A DNA stretch of 64,000 nt, taken from positions 28,597 to 92,596 of the forward strand of contig JANWYJ010000073.1 of the NCBI GenBank assembly GCA_025055115.1, given 5' to 3'. Source of the DNA: Gemmata sp. GTDB taxonomy: Bacteria > Planctomycetota > Planctomycetia > Gemmatales > Gemmataceae. The position numbers and the translations under genes were made by a program. Numbering within the stretch: the stretch's first letter is position 1; each line of letters opens with the position of its first letter. Positions 9,122 to 17,551 of the stretch are shown here, piece after piece. Below the pieces are notes generated by a model. The model was not told where the DNA came from and ran no database searches. It saw only the letters and a list, made by a program, of their open reading frames with translations.

Positions 9122-10227
9122 GCTTTGTGATTGACGGTCTGGGCACAGCGCACCCGCCGGATGCGGTCACATCCGCCGAAGGCCTGGCATTGGCCCGGGT
9201 GCTGGCTGGTCCTGACGTGCGAACTTCCGCTTGGTTAGGCCCAATTTACGCCAATAGCGGCGTCCAGCAGCGGTTTCAAGTGGTGGGCGGCGCGGCCAAA
9301 CAGGACATCCTCGCCGGAACGACCTTCAGCGGCTCACCCTTTCTACCAACGCCGGCCAACGATGGGGTCGGTCCCACCACCGCGCAGCGGATGCGCTTGT
9401 ATGAGCAACACGCGGCCCCCCTGGCGGTGCAGGCGGTCGCCGCGGCGCTGCGCGAAGCGCGGGTTTCGCCCGACGCGCTGACCCATTTGGTCACAGTATC
9501 GTGTACCGGTTTTGCGGCACCGGGAATGGATTACGCGATCATCACCCAATTAGGGCTAAAACCGACGGTCGCCCGGACCCATGTGGGCTTCATGGGCTGC
9601 CACGGGGCACTCAACGGCTTGCGCGTGGCCCATGCGTTTGCGTCGGCCAATCCCCAAGCCCGTGTGGTGGTCTGCGCTGTGGAGCTGTGCAGCTTGCACT
9701 ACTACTACGGCAACGCCGCCGATAAGCTCATCGCCAACGCGCTTTTTGCCGATGGAGCCGCGGCCGTGGTTGGTCAGGCCGATCCATCGCCTTCCCCTGC
9801 GGCGACCTGGCGGCTTCGGGCGTCGGGATCGTGTGTGATACCCGATTCCCATGCCGATATGGGTTGGACGATCGGCGATCATGGCTTTGAGATGACCTTG
9901 TCGCGGCGCGTCCCCGGGCTGATTGCCAAACACTTACGGCCGTGGTTAGACGAGTGGCTCAGGGACTTCGGGTTTTCCCTTCACGACGTCAAAAGTTGGT
10001 GCCTGCACCCGGGGGGGCCGAAGATTCTCGCAGCGGTGGAAGAAACCCTTGGTCTATCGCCCGACCAGGTGGCCCCATCGCGGGAGGTGTTTGCCGCGTA
10101 TGGAAATATGTCCAGCCCGACGGTACTGTTCATCCTCCAGCGGTTGCGGGCCACCCAAGCTCCAAGACCCTGTGTGGCGTTGGGCTTCGGCCCTGGGCTG
10201 GTCGCCGAAGCGGCGCTGTTTGTATGA
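9118..10227 (+). CDS. Type III polyketide synthase (chalcone/stilbene synthase family)
   Basis: The 369-aa length is normal for the family. The catalytic triad is visible: Cys in TVSCTGFAAPG, His in CLHPGGPKIL and Asn in YGNMSSPTVLF. These enzymes extend acyl-CoA starters with malonyl-CoA to pyrones or resorcinols. A longer reading frame opens at 8911, but ATG 9118 is chosen because it overlaps the preceding stop as ATGA and the homologous N-terminus (VIDGLGTAHPP) begins there. It is the last gene of a three-gene coupled operon. Its final codons and TGA (10225-10227) lie in a 34-bp repeat. Confidence 0.92.
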   Translation: MSFVIDGLGTAHPPDAVTSAEGLALARVLAGPDVRTSAWLGPIYANSGVQQRFQVVGGAAKQDILAGTTFSGSPFLPTPANDGVGPTTAQRMRLYEQHAAPLAVQAVAAALREARVSPDALTHLVTVSCTGFAAPGMDYAIITQLGLKPTVARTHVGFMGCHGALNGLRVAHAFASANPQARVVVCAVELCSLHYYYGNAADKLIANALFADGAAAVVGQADPSPSPAATWRLRASGSCVIPDSHADMGWTIGDHGFEMTLSRRVPGLIAKHLRPWLDEWLRDFGFSLHDVKSWCLHPGGPKILAAVEETLGLSPDQVAPSREVFAAYGNMSSPTVLFILQRLRATQAPRPCVALGFGPGLVAEAALFV

Positions 10228-10314
10228 ACGGAATCGTTCCAGTTAGAACTCGGGGTCGAGCTTGACCGCCGGGTTCTGGGAGCGGCGCTGTTTGTATGAA
10301 CGGAATCGTTTCAG
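10209..10314. repeat. 34-bp direct repeat spanning the PKS stop codon (spacing 72)
   Basis: Copies at 10209-10242 and 10281-10314 differ at one base. Each contains the small inverted repeat GAACGGAATCGTTC. The first copy is the 3' end of the PKS gene, including TGA; the second is intergenic. Confidence 0.93.
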
Positions 10315-10340
10315 ACACCCCATAGCGTCCGTGAGCGTGG

Positions 10341-10356
10341 CTGCGGCAAACCGCAG
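10341..10356. terminator. Possible bidirectional hairpin between convergent genes
   Basis: CTGCGG-CAAA-CCGCAG forms a 6-bp stem between the convergent PKS and sulfurtransferase genes. No strong U-tract follows on either strand. Confidence 0.4.
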
Positions 10357-10370
10357 TTGAGGCCCGACTC

Positions 10371-11219
10371 TCACTTGTCGCGATCAATCGGGGTATCTGG
10401 GGAGTTGCCCCATTCGCTCCAACTGCGATAGTAATTGCGAACGTTTTTCGCCCCAGCCAGTTCCAAAGCCAAGGCCACGACCGCGGCACGGCCCCCGCTT
10501 TGGCAGTAGGTGATCTGCGGTTTGTTCAGGTCAATCCGACGGTCTTTCAGTAATTGCTGAATTTTCGGCTGTGGCAGGAATTTGTCGGTTTTGGGGTCGA
10601 GCAATTCCGACCATTCCAGATGAATCGCTCCGGGGATGCGGCCGCCGTGTTGGGCCAGGGCCTTCTCGCCGCGGAATTCGCCCACCGAGCGGGCATCGAC
10701 ACACACACAGCCGTTTTTGTATTCCGCCAGAACGTGCTTTTTCTCGGCCAGCCGTGCGGTGTCCGGCTGCCAATCGTGCGGTGGGGCCGTGGCTGTGGTG
10801 GCCTCCTTTTGAATTGGGAGCTGGGCCTGTGTGTAGGCTTTCCAACCACCATTGAGTAGTCGTACATCGGGCACGCCGGCGAACTTCAGGAGCCACCAGG
10901 CCCGGGCTGCCTCGCGGACATCGTCGGAATAGACCACCACGGGCACGCGAGGCGAAACTCCCACTTGCGCCAGTTGGGCCTTCCAGAAGGCACGATCGGC
11001 TTGTCCGGCCACAACGGCCTTCGACCATGGTTCGACATTCGCATGCACCGCCCCGGGGATATGGCCGGCGTCGTATTTCGTCCGTGGTCGCACATCGAGA
11101 ACGCGGTAGTCTTTCAGTTGGGCATCGTCGACTTCGACTAAGAGGTTGGTAGGAGGTTGAGGTGCAACCGGTTCGGCGGCCGCACACAGGTAGACAACGA
11201 CGACGATGGATGTCATCAT
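10371..11219 (-). CDS. Exported double-rhodanese sulfurtransferase
   Basis: The 282-aa protein has a short N-terminal hydrophobic signal (residues ~1-18) and two rhodanese domains. The N-terminal domain (~28-130) lacks a catalytic Cys, reading VVYSDDVREA in the loop. The C-terminal domain (~155-275) has the active loop CQSGGRA. This arrangement is that of SseA/TST-type thiosulfate or 3-mercaptopyruvate sulfurtransferases. Export suggests a periplasmic sulfane-sulfur role. It is divergent from the TIM-barrel isomerase gene, with 61 bp between starts. Confidence 0.87.
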   Translation of the reverse strand: MMTSIVVVVYLCAAAEPVAPQPPTNLLVEVDDAQLKDYRVLDVRPRTKYDAGHIPGAVHANVEPWSKAVVAGQADRAFWKAQLAQVGVSPRVPVVVYSDDVREAARAWWLLKFAGVPDVRLLNGGWKAYTQAQLPIQKEATTATAPPHDWQPDTARLAEKKHVLAEYKNGCVCVDARSVGEFRGEKALAQHGGRIPGAIHLEWSELLDPKTDKFLPQPKIQQLLKDRRIDLNKPQITYCQSGGRAAVVALALELAGAKNVRNYYRSWSEWGNSPDTPIDRDK

Positions 11220-11280
11220 GGGTCACATCCTTCCTCGAAGTAAGGGCGATCGTCTTCACGCACAGGGAGTTTGAGAAACC

Positions 11281-12234
11281 ATGTCCACGGATATTTCCCG
11301 GCGCACCCTCTTGGCCGGAGCTGCCAGCGGATTCACAATAACCCCCCTGACGGCCACGGAGAAACCGCAGACCGGTTTTCGCTTCTGCCTCAACACCAGT
11401 ACGGTTCGCGACCAAGACGGCAAGCCCCGGCCGCTACCCGAACTCATCGCAATCGCTGCAAAGGCTGGCTACGATGCCATCGAGCCGTGGATTGCGGAAA
11501 TCGACGCTTACCTCAAGAGCGGGGGAACACTCAAGGAATTACGCCAACGGATCGACGATGCCGGTTTGAAAGTTCCCGATGTGATTGGCTTTGCCGAATG
11601 GATTGTCGACGATGCGCAGCGGCGGAAGAAAGGCTTGGAACAAGCTCAGCGTGACATGGATTGGGCGGCGCAGATTGGTTCGCAGCACATCGCTGCGCCC
11701 CCGGTAGGGGCTACGGGGGGCACCAGCCCCCGCGACGATCCGAAGTTCAGCCAACCCGTGGTCGATCTTCTCGCCGCGGCTGATCGGTATCGAGCGTTAC
11801 TGGAACTGGGGGAGAAAATGGGTGTCGTTCCCATTGTGGAGGTGTGGGGTTTTTCGAAAACGTTGCGGCGTTTGGGCGAGGCGTTGTTGGTGGCGATGGA
11901 ATGCGGGCACGCCCGGGCGTGTGTGCTGCCCGATGTGTACCATCTGTACAAAGGTGGTTCGGATTTCACCGGTTTACCGCTACTCTCCGCGCAGGCCATT
12001 GGGATTTTCCACGTCAACGATTACCCGCGGATCGACCGGGAGAAAATCACCGACGCCGACCGGGTCTTCCCAGGCGATGGCATAGCCCCGCTCCGCGAGT
12101 TGTTCCGCACCTTGCAGCGGATGAACTACACCGGTTATCTTTCGCTCGAACTATTCAATCGCCAGTATTGGAAACAGAACCCTCTGGAAATCGCCAAAAC
12201 AGGTTTGGCGAAGTTACGAGCTTTGGTGACTTGA
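11281..12234 (+). CDS. Tat-exported sugar phosphate isomerase/epimerase (AP endonuclease 2-like TIM barrel)
   Basis: The 317-aa protein begins with a twin-arginine signal (ISRRTLLAGAASG), followed by a xylose-isomerase-like TIM barrel. Metal-site-like acidic/His segments are EPWIAEID, PIVEVWG, DVYHLYKGG, HVNDYP and SLELFN. Such proteins are abundant in planctomycetes and act on sugars or inositols; the substrate cannot be read here. It is convergent with the GntR/LacI regulator gene, 8 bp apart. Confidence 0.85.
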   Translation: MSTDISRRTLLAGAASGFTITPLTATEKPQTGFRFCLNTSTVRDQDGKPRPLPELIAIAAKAGYDAIEPWIAEIDAYLKSGGTLKELRQRIDDAGLKVPDVIGFAEWIVDDAQRRKKGLEQAQRDMDWAAQIGSQHIAAPPVGATGGTSPRDDPKFSQPVVDLLAAADRYRALLELGEKMGVVPIVEVWGFSKTLRRLGEALLVAMECGHARACVLPDVYHLYKGGSDFTGLPLLSAQAIGIFHVNDYPRIDREKITDADRVFPGDGIAPLRELFRTLQRMNYTGYLSLELFNRQYWKQNPLEIAKTGLAKLRALVT

Positions 12235-12242
12235 ACTGAGTC

Positions 12243-13367
12243 TTACCCAACTGTGCTATCGCGGACGACCAGTTGGCCAGGATAGAGCAGTTTGGCGGGT
12301 AGATCGTCGGGCCGGGCCATGCGGTGGAGCATCCGTTCAACGGCACCACGGGCGATGGCTTCCGACGGATAAGTATAGGTGGTCACACCCAGACCAAAGC
12401 TTTGGCCGATCGGCAGATCGTCACAACCCACCACGGCGACATCGCGTGGCACATTCCGGCCGCGGCGAAATAGCTCCAGAATCACCCCCACCGCGACATA
12501 ATCTTGGTAACAGATGACGCCATCAGCTTCCCCACGGATGAGTTGCTCGGCAATCCAGGGGTAGGTTTCGCGCGCATCGAGATTCTCGGGCACGCGGATG
12601 ACCCAGGGTTCCCGCCGCGGCTCAGAATGCTGCAGGGCGAACAAATAACCCGCCAAGCGGTTGGAATGCGTGCTGGTCGGCGACGCGACGATGCAAGCCA
12701 CGCGTTGGCGGCCCCGGTCCAACAGATGTTCGGTACAACGTAACCCGCCCTCGAAGTGATCGGACGCTACCAGATCATACGCCAACGGTCGGCCCTCCCC
12801 ACGCAGATTGCGATCGATCAACACCACCGGCAACCGGGCCTTGCGACAACCAGCAAGAAACCATTCATCCTGTCGGCACAACTCCTCGGACATACGAGAG
12901 GGGAGAAAAAAAACACCGTCCACCCCGTTGTGAGCGAGGGTCAGGGCGGCCCGTTCCAGGTCCGCAGCAGGAGTTCCGGTCGGGAATTCCAAAGGATAGA
13001 AGTGAAAAGTCCCGGCATTTGCGAGTCGCTCGAATCCCACCTTCACGACCGCTTCCGAAGCGCTCTGCCAGGGTCCGGGCGAGACATGGGTCACGACGGC
13101 CCAGGAGTGCGTCGATGTTCGGGGGGGGGGCCTATCTGCGGTGATGTAAGAACCGGAGCGATTACGAGTTACGACCAAGCCGCGGTCGCGGAGGGTCTGC
13201 AGCGCCCGGGACGCGGTGAACGACGAGACGTCGTATCGGGATGCAATGTCGCGGACCGTTGGTACTTTGCCGTGGTTCCACTCGCCCGCCCGAATGCGCG
13301 CAGCGAGGTCGTCCGCGACACTCAAATACTTGGGATAGTCCGCTTCCCCACGCTCGAATTGTGACAC
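12243..13367 (-). CDS. GntR-type DNA-binding / LacI-type ligand-binding chimeric transcriptional regulator
   Basis: The protein has a GntR winged helix (residues ~10-75: KVPTVRDIASRYDVSSFTASRALQTLRDRGLV in short) fused to a periplasmic-binding-protein-like sensor of the LacI/GalR type (ASDHFEGG, GVICYQDYVA, VAVVGCDDLPIG, TYTYPSEAIA), as in AraR-type regulators. The reading frame is open to 13619. GTG 13367 is preferred because GGAG sits 6 nt upstream on the coding strand and the family homology starts there; ATG 13421 is the alternative. The ligand is probably a sugar and the target genes are unknown. Confidence 0.83.
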   Translation of the reverse strand: MSQFERGEADYPKYLSVADDLAARIRAGEWNHGKVPTVRDIASRYDVSSFTASRALQTLRDRGLVVTRNRSGSYITADRPPPRTSTHSWAVVTHVSPGPWQSASEAVVKVGFERLANAGTFHFYPLEFPTGTPAADLERAALTLAHNGVDGVFFLPSRMSEELCRQDEWFLAGCRKARLPVVLIDRNLRGEGRPLAYDLVASDHFEGGLRCTEHLLDRGRQRVACIVASPTSTHSNRLAGYLFALQHSEPRREPWVIRVPENLDARETYPWIAEQLIRGEADGVICYQDYVAVGVILELFRRGRNVPRDVAVVGCDDLPIGQSFGLGVTTYTYPSEAIARGAVERMLHRMARPDDLPAKLLYPGQLVVRDSTVG

Positions 13368-13661
13368 AGACTTCTCCGCGATTTCCAACTGTACCAAACA
13401 ATGTTGGCGCATTGCGGGCATCGTAGGAGGTTTTCCGACCCACGATCCGACGCGAATTGAACCCAGTTTACTGGAAGGACGACAAGACTGACAAGGATCA
13501 TTACAAGAAATGAGAAGCAATTTGATTGCTACAGATGTCCGAATAGTAATAACAATTTCTCGAAATATTAACACAGTTTGTCTTGTTGGCATCACTCTGT
13601 CTCGATACGCTGCCCTCACCTAGTCTAGCTCCCGCTTGTCAACGCTCTGTTTCTCCCCACC

Positions 13662-14639
13662 ATGACCCGGAGTTATCGCATGGTCGCTACTGTACCGAAC
13701 CGCGGTTCGCGTCTGTTGGGCTTTACACTGATCGAGTTGTTGGTGGTGATCGCGATTATCGCGATTCTCATCGGCTTGTTGTTGCCGGCGGTGCAGAAAG
13801 TTCGCGAAGCCGCCGCCCGTGCCCAAAGCCAGAACAATATGAAGCAATTCGGCCTGGCTTCGCACAACTACCACGACTCGATGGGCCATCTGCCGCCGGC
13901 ATTCGTGGAGTTTGGGCTTTCGCGCGGGTATCGGGATGGGTCCTGGATTGTGCAAATTCTGCCGTTTATCGAACAGGATAACTTGCGACGCCAGGTGGAT
14001 AATCGTTCGGGGGCCAGTGGTCACTACTACGCGATTACCTACAACCAAGCGCCGCCCAAGCCGTTCATCAGTCCGCTCGACCCATCCCAATCGGGGGGGG
14101 CTTACAACGATAGCGGCTGGGGCGTTTATGCCGTCACCGGTTATGTGGCCAACTACGAAGCTCTGGGCGGCATTGTCAACCGCACAACCAGTCCCCAATT
14201 CATCCTGGATACGAAGAAGACGATCAACGCTATCGCCGATGGGACGTCGAACACGGTCTTCTACACCACCCGCTTGGCTGTTTGCGAGGCCAATCCCAGC
14301 CCCTATCGGCCCAGCTATGTCGGGGCGTTCTACAATATCGCTCCTTATGCCAATGCCAGCTCGTGGTACGAGTGGATGCCAGTTATCAACTATTGGAAAG
14401 ATGGTCCCAGCTCGACCGGGTTCATCACCGGGGCGGCGATGAAATTCCAAGTCAACCCGACGTGGCAAGGGCGGACGGCGACGTGTGACTTCCGCTTGCC
14501 GACGCAAACCGGTTCCGGCGGCATTCTAGTGGGTCTGGGGGATGGCAGCGTGCGGACAGTTCCCGCGTCGGTCAGTGGGTTGACGTGGTGGGCTGCGATG
14601 ACGCCCGCCGGTGGCGAAATTCTCGGCAACGATTGGTAA
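13662..14639 (+). CDS. DUF1559 pseudopilin-like secreted protein
   Basis: The 325-aa protein has a type IV prepilin-type N-terminus, [20 protein letters not shown], with the processing site after Gly, followed by the planctomycete DUF1559 start [19 protein letters not shown]. The C-terminus holds the family's late GLGDGSVR motif. It is exported and probably processed by a prepilin peptidase. These genes occur in dozens of copies per planctomycete genome and their function is unknown. A small lipoprotein gene follows, a common arrangement. The last 12 codons and TAA are duplicated downstream. Confidence 0.93.
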   Translation: MTRSYRMVATVPNRGSRLLGFTLIELLVVIAIIAILIGLLLPAVQKVREAAARAQSQNNMKQFGLASHNYHDSMGHLPPAFVEFGLSRGYRDGSWIVQILPFIEQDNLRRQVDNRSGASGHYYAITYNQAPPKPFISPLDPSQSGGAYNDSGWGVYAVTGYVANYEALGGIVNRTTSPQFILDTKKTINAIADGTSNTVFYTTRLAVCEANPSPYRPSYVGAFYNIAPYANASSWYEWMPVINYWKDGPSSTGFITGAAMKFQVNPTWQGRTATCDFRLPTQTGSGGILVGLGDGSVRTVPASVSGLTWWAAMTPAGGEILGNDW

Positions 14640-14716
14640 ACCACTGTCCCAAGGCGCAAAAAGGGGTAGCCACGGCCCGCCGGTGGCGAAATTCTCGGCA
14701 ACGATTGGTCAACCAC
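14604..14716. repeat. 41-bp direct repeat spanning the DUF1559 stop codon (spacing 72)
   Basis: Copies at 14604-14644 and 14676-14716 differ at one base. That base turns the stop TAA (14637-14639) of the first copy into TCA in the second. The first copy encodes the C-terminus of the DUF1559 protein. Confidence 0.95.
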
Positions 14717-14776
14717 GGGGCATTCCCCATCCTGATGGGATTTGCTCGCCTTACGGGATGGGGCGGAGAACTTCTC

Positions 14777-14950
14777 ATGTACCGCTGGCGCTTGTGGGTT
14801 GTGATTGTGGTTCTCTGGGGTGTTTGCTGGCCCCTGGGGTGTGGCGATTCGCCGCCCGCCGGCGGGGGCGGTGAACCCACCGAGAAACAGAAACAGAAAG
14901 AACAAATGAAAGACGGAAAGCCCGAGGGTTCTCGTGGCAAGAGTCAATGA
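14777..14950 (+). CDS. Small lipoprotein downstream of DUF1559
   Basis: The 57-aa product has a hydrophobic signal and a lipobox ending WPLGC, followed by a hydrophilic Pro/Gly then Lys/Glu-rich tail. GGAG at 14765-14768 with 8-nt spacing supports ATG 14777; the frame is open further upstream to 14585. Small lipoproteins commonly follow DUF1559 genes in planctomycetes. No catalytic domain is present. Confidence 0.72.
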   Translation: MYRWRLWVVIVVLWGVCWPLGCGDSPPAGGGGEPTEKQKQKEQMKDGKPEGSRGKSQ

Positions 14951-14990
14951 TTTCATGAACTTTCCTGAATTTGGTATGGATTGTCCGCTC

Positions 14991-15980
14991 ATGAACCCCA
15001 CCGACACCGATACTTTTTCCCGCCGGGCTGTACTGGCCGCTGGAGTGGCAACGGCCGCATGGCCAGGAACGGCCGCATGGCCAGGATGGATCTCCACGGC
15101 CCGCGCCGGCTTGCACAAACCCGTGCTGCGAGCGGCCCACATCACCGATGTTCACATCACCCCCGACCGGGAAGCCCCGCAGGGCGTCGCGGCCTTGTTC
15201 AAACACATGTTCAGCCAGAAGGACTTCCAGCCGCAGATTGTGTTGTCGACGGGTGATCAGGTGATGGCCGTTGATGGCAAGGTGACCGGTGCCAAGGCGG
15301 CTGAGCAAGTCGCCCTCTGGAAAGAGGCCGTCAAGGCCTGCCCCGTTCCGATCCGAGCGTGCTTAGGGAATCATGATGTCTGGGATGGTGTCGACCCCAC
15401 CCCCGATGTGCCCGCAGAAAAGAAAGGCTTCCGCCTGATGACCGAAGCGTTAGGGATGCCCGCGCCGTATTACAGCTTCGATCAAAATGGGTGGCACTTT
15501 GTTGTTCTCAATAGCGTCTGCAATTGGCCCAAGTACGCCTATCTTTCCCCGGAGCATTTCGAGTGGCTGAAGGCCGATTTGGCCCAGACCAAACTGCCCA
15601 CTGTGGTCCTCAGCCATGTGCCGATTCTGAGTGTCACCTCTCAAGTGTACGGCGACGACTGCCGCACCAAGGACAACAACAACCTGATCCCGGGCATTTG
15701 GCATCATGCCGATTGTTGGGCGATCACAGAAGTCTTCCGCAAAAATCCGCATGTGAAACTCTGCCTCAGCGGGCACATGCACACCTGCGACCGTTGCGAA
15801 TATCGCGGTGTGTGGTATATCTGCGGCGGAGCGGCGAGCGGGGCTTGGTGGCGAGGCAGTGAATATGGCTTCCCGCCCTGCTACGGCCGACTCGATCTCT
15901 ATGCCGATGGCACGTTCACCTACGACTTCGTCGATTACGGCTGGAAAGCCCGGCAGTGGCGCGGTAAAGAACTGAAATGA
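14991..15980 (+). CDS. Tat-exported metallophosphoesterase
   Basis: The calcineurin-like phosphoesterase fold is shown by HITDVHIT (DxH), STGDQ (GD), CLGNHD (GNHD), LSHVPI and SGHMHTCD (GHxH), all ligands of the dinuclear metal site. A twin-arginine signal (TFSRRAVLAAG) precedes the domain. The start is uncertain: ATG 14991 gives a standard Tat N-region, while ATG 14955 or GTG 14934 would overlap or abut the lipoprotein gene. Just after the RR motif, 18 bp are tandemly duplicated (AAWPGTAAWPG). The physiological substrate is unknown. Confidence 0.85.
   Translation: MNPTDTDTFSRRAVLAAGVATAAWPGTAAWPGWISTARAGLHKPVLRAAHITDVHITPDREAPQGVAALFKHMFSQKDFQPQIVLSTGDQVMAVDGKVTGAKAAEQVALWKEAVKACPVPIRACLGNHDVWDGVDPTPDVPAEKKGFRLMTEALGMPAPYYSFDQNGWHFVVLNSVCNWPKYAYLSPEHFEWLKADLAQTKLPTVVLSHVPILSVTSQVYGDDCRTKDNNNLIPGIWHHADCWAITEVFRKNPHVKLCLSGHMHTCDRCEYRGVWYICGGAASGAWWRGSEYGFPPCYGRLDLYADGTFTYDFVDYGWKARQWRGKELK
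15050..15085. repeat. 18-bp perfect tandem repeat inside the Tat signal region
   Basis: Two identical 18-nt units (15050-15067, 15068-15085) encode a six-residue duplication in the signal peptide of the metallophosphoesterase, lengthening its hydrophobic/cleavage region without breaking the frame. Confidence 0.9.
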
Positions 15981-16038
15981 TCGCGGCGGTGGCCCGATAA
16001 TGAACTGAAATGATCGCATAATGAACTGAAATGATCGC
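15969..16038. repeat. 16-bp repeat, three copies, the first spanning a stop codon
   Basis: GAACTGAAATGATCGC occurs at 15969-15984, 16002-16017 and 16023-16038. The first copy holds the TGA (15978-15980) of the metallophosphoesterase gene. The third runs straight into a terminator hairpin. Confidence 0.92.
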
Positions 16039-16067
16039 AGGAGTTGTTCACCTTTTGAACAACTCCT
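16039..16067 (+). terminator. Rho-independent-like terminator of the metallophosphoesterase transcript
   Basis: An 11-bp perfect stem pairs 16039-16049 with 16057-16067 (AGGAGTTGTTC / GAACAACTCCT) around a 7-nt loop. No long U-tract follows. It lies 58 nt after the stop codon. Confidence 0.7.
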
Positions 16068-16125
16068 CCATTCGATGGTAGAACTCGAAGCCACTATTCC
16101 ATTCGATGGTAGAACTCGGAGCCAC
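16068..16125. repeat. 27-bp direct repeat (spacing 31)
   Basis: Copies at 16068-16094 and 16099-16125 differ at one base and each contains CCATTCGATGG. They directly follow the terminator hairpin in the 318-bp convergent gap 15981-16298. Confidence 0.9.
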
Positions 16126-16266
16126 CCTCGAGAATGCCGGGCACAGGGGGAGGCGGCTTCGGATCAGCACGCAGGCCCCCCCGCGAGCCACACGATCTCC
16201 GCGGCGCGCTGAGCGCTAGTTTCTCGTAAATCTCAGCTATTTCGCCATTTATAGCAACTGATAACC

Positions 16267-16289
16267 ATGGGTGCCAATTCGGCACCCAT
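16267..16289 (-). terminator. Terminator hairpin of the lactonase gene
   Basis: ATGGGTGCC-AATTC-GGCACCCAT forms a 9-bp perfect stem, 9 nt beyond the stop codon of the minus-strand lactonase gene. Confidence 0.7.
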
Positions 16290-16298
16290 CTATCGAGC

Positions 16299-17414
16299 TT
16301 ATTTCTCCACCGGGACGAACTTCACACACACGCAACGGCTGATCGCCACCGTCTGACCGGTTTCTTTCGCTCCCCCCGTCTTCAGGTCGCGTTCCCACAC
16401 CCCGACTTTGCCGCCGTTTTGGCTGGCAATGAGCATCCATTTGCCGGTCAGGTCGATGTTGAAGTTCCGCGGAATGTTGATATCGCCGGTGATGTGGCCG
16501 GCCGGTTCGAGCTGGCGGTTATCTTTCACCCGAAATACGGCAATGCTGTTGTGCCCGCGATTGGAGACATACACGAACTGGCCGTCGGGCGAGGTGATGC
16601 ACTCGGCGGTGGTATTTCCGGGGGTTTCCTTGGGTAGCGTGCTGAGGGTTTGAACCACTTTGCCCCCTTGGACCACATTGACGGTCGAATTCAGTTCCCC
16701 ACAGACATAAAAGCCACCTTGGCCGCTGGGCAGGAACGTCATGTGCCGCGGACCGGTGCCGGGCGGGAGCGTCACGTCTTCGTCTTCATCTTCTTCCAGA
16801 CCATTTTTGATGCTCACATGAAAGACTTTCACTTTGTCGATGCCCAGATCGACGGTGTAGAGGTGATCGCCGGCGGCGTTGAAAGCGCAGCAATGGGCGT
16901 GCGGTTGCTTTTGCCGGCTGGGATGGGCACTACTGCCTTTGTGCTGCACGAAGCCGATACGGCGACCCAGTTTGCCATCCGCTTCGATGGCGAAAACGCA
17001 AGTGCTTCCACCGCCGTAGTTGGCGATCGCGGCCATGTTGCCTTGGGGGCTGATGGCGATATGGCAGGGGCCGGGGCCGCCGCTTTTGTCTTCGTTGAGT
17101 TTGGTCAGTTGACCGGTTTTGGCATTGAGGGCAAAGGCCACCACCGGGCCGCCATCTCGGCCCGACCCTTCCCCCACGGCATAGAGGAATTTTTTGGTGG
17201 GGTGAATGGCCAGAAACGAGGGACTGGCCATTTCCGCAGCCAATTCGGGTTTTGAAAGTTGGCCGGTCGTATCATCGAATTTGCAGCGGTAGATGCCTTG
17301 GCTACCGTCGGGGCTGGTATAAGTGCCCAGAAACACCCACTGTTCGCCGGCCGCGGCCACAGAAACAATGCCCCCCAGCGCTAACATCACGACTACCCAA
17401 CGCATGCTGGTCAT
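16299..17414 (-). CDS. Secreted beta-propeller lactonase family protein
   Basis: The 371-aa protein has a signal peptide (residues ~1-22, ending AAAG) and the YbhE/6-phosphogluconolactonase-like seven-bladed propeller (PF10282). Family features seen are FLGTYTSPDGSQGIYR at the start, FLAIHPTKKFLYAVGE, GPGPCHIAISPQG, PHAHCCAFN, GTGPRHMTF and SNRGHNSIAVF. Cytosolic relatives hydrolyse 6-phosphogluconolactone; the exported planctomycete versions have no assigned substrate. It is transcribed towards the metallophosphoesterase gene. Confidence 0.88.
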   Translation of the reverse strand: MTSMRWVVVMLALGGIVSVAAAGEQWVFLGTYTSPDGSQGIYRCKFDDTTGQLSKPELAAEMASPSFLAIHPTKKFLYAVGEGSGRDGGPVVAFALNAKTGQLTKLNEDKSGGPGPCHIAISPQGNMAAIANYGGGSTCVFAIEADGKLGRRIGFVQHKGSSAHPSRQKQPHAHCCAFNAAGDHLYTVDLGIDKVKVFHVSIKNGLEEDEDEDVTLPPGTGPRHMTFLPSGQGGFYVCGELNSTVNVVQGGKVVQTLSTLPKETPGNTTAECITSPDGQFVYVSNRGHNSIAVFRVKDNRQLEPAGHITGDINIPRNFNIDLTGKWMLIASQNGGKVGVWERDLKTGGAKETGQTVAISRCVCVKFVPVEK

Positions 17415-17551
17415 GGCGATAGCCTCCCAGAAAAAGTCCCAAAACGGTTCTCCTCACAACCGCTGGCGTTGATCATAATAGGAGTCGTCGCCGGCATAGA
17501 CGGAAAAACGATCCCACGGAACCGAGAAATTCCAAAGTCTCATTCCCAGGA

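Noticed and set aside
10209..10314. CRISPR-like repeat-spacer geometry (repeat ~35, spacer ~37)
   Set aside because: Each locus has only two copies of its own unrelated unit, there are no cas genes in the window, and the first copy is coding sequence with a stop codon.
16650..17255. 201-aa open frame on the plus strand
   Set aside because: Antisense to the lactonase; no homology or start signal.
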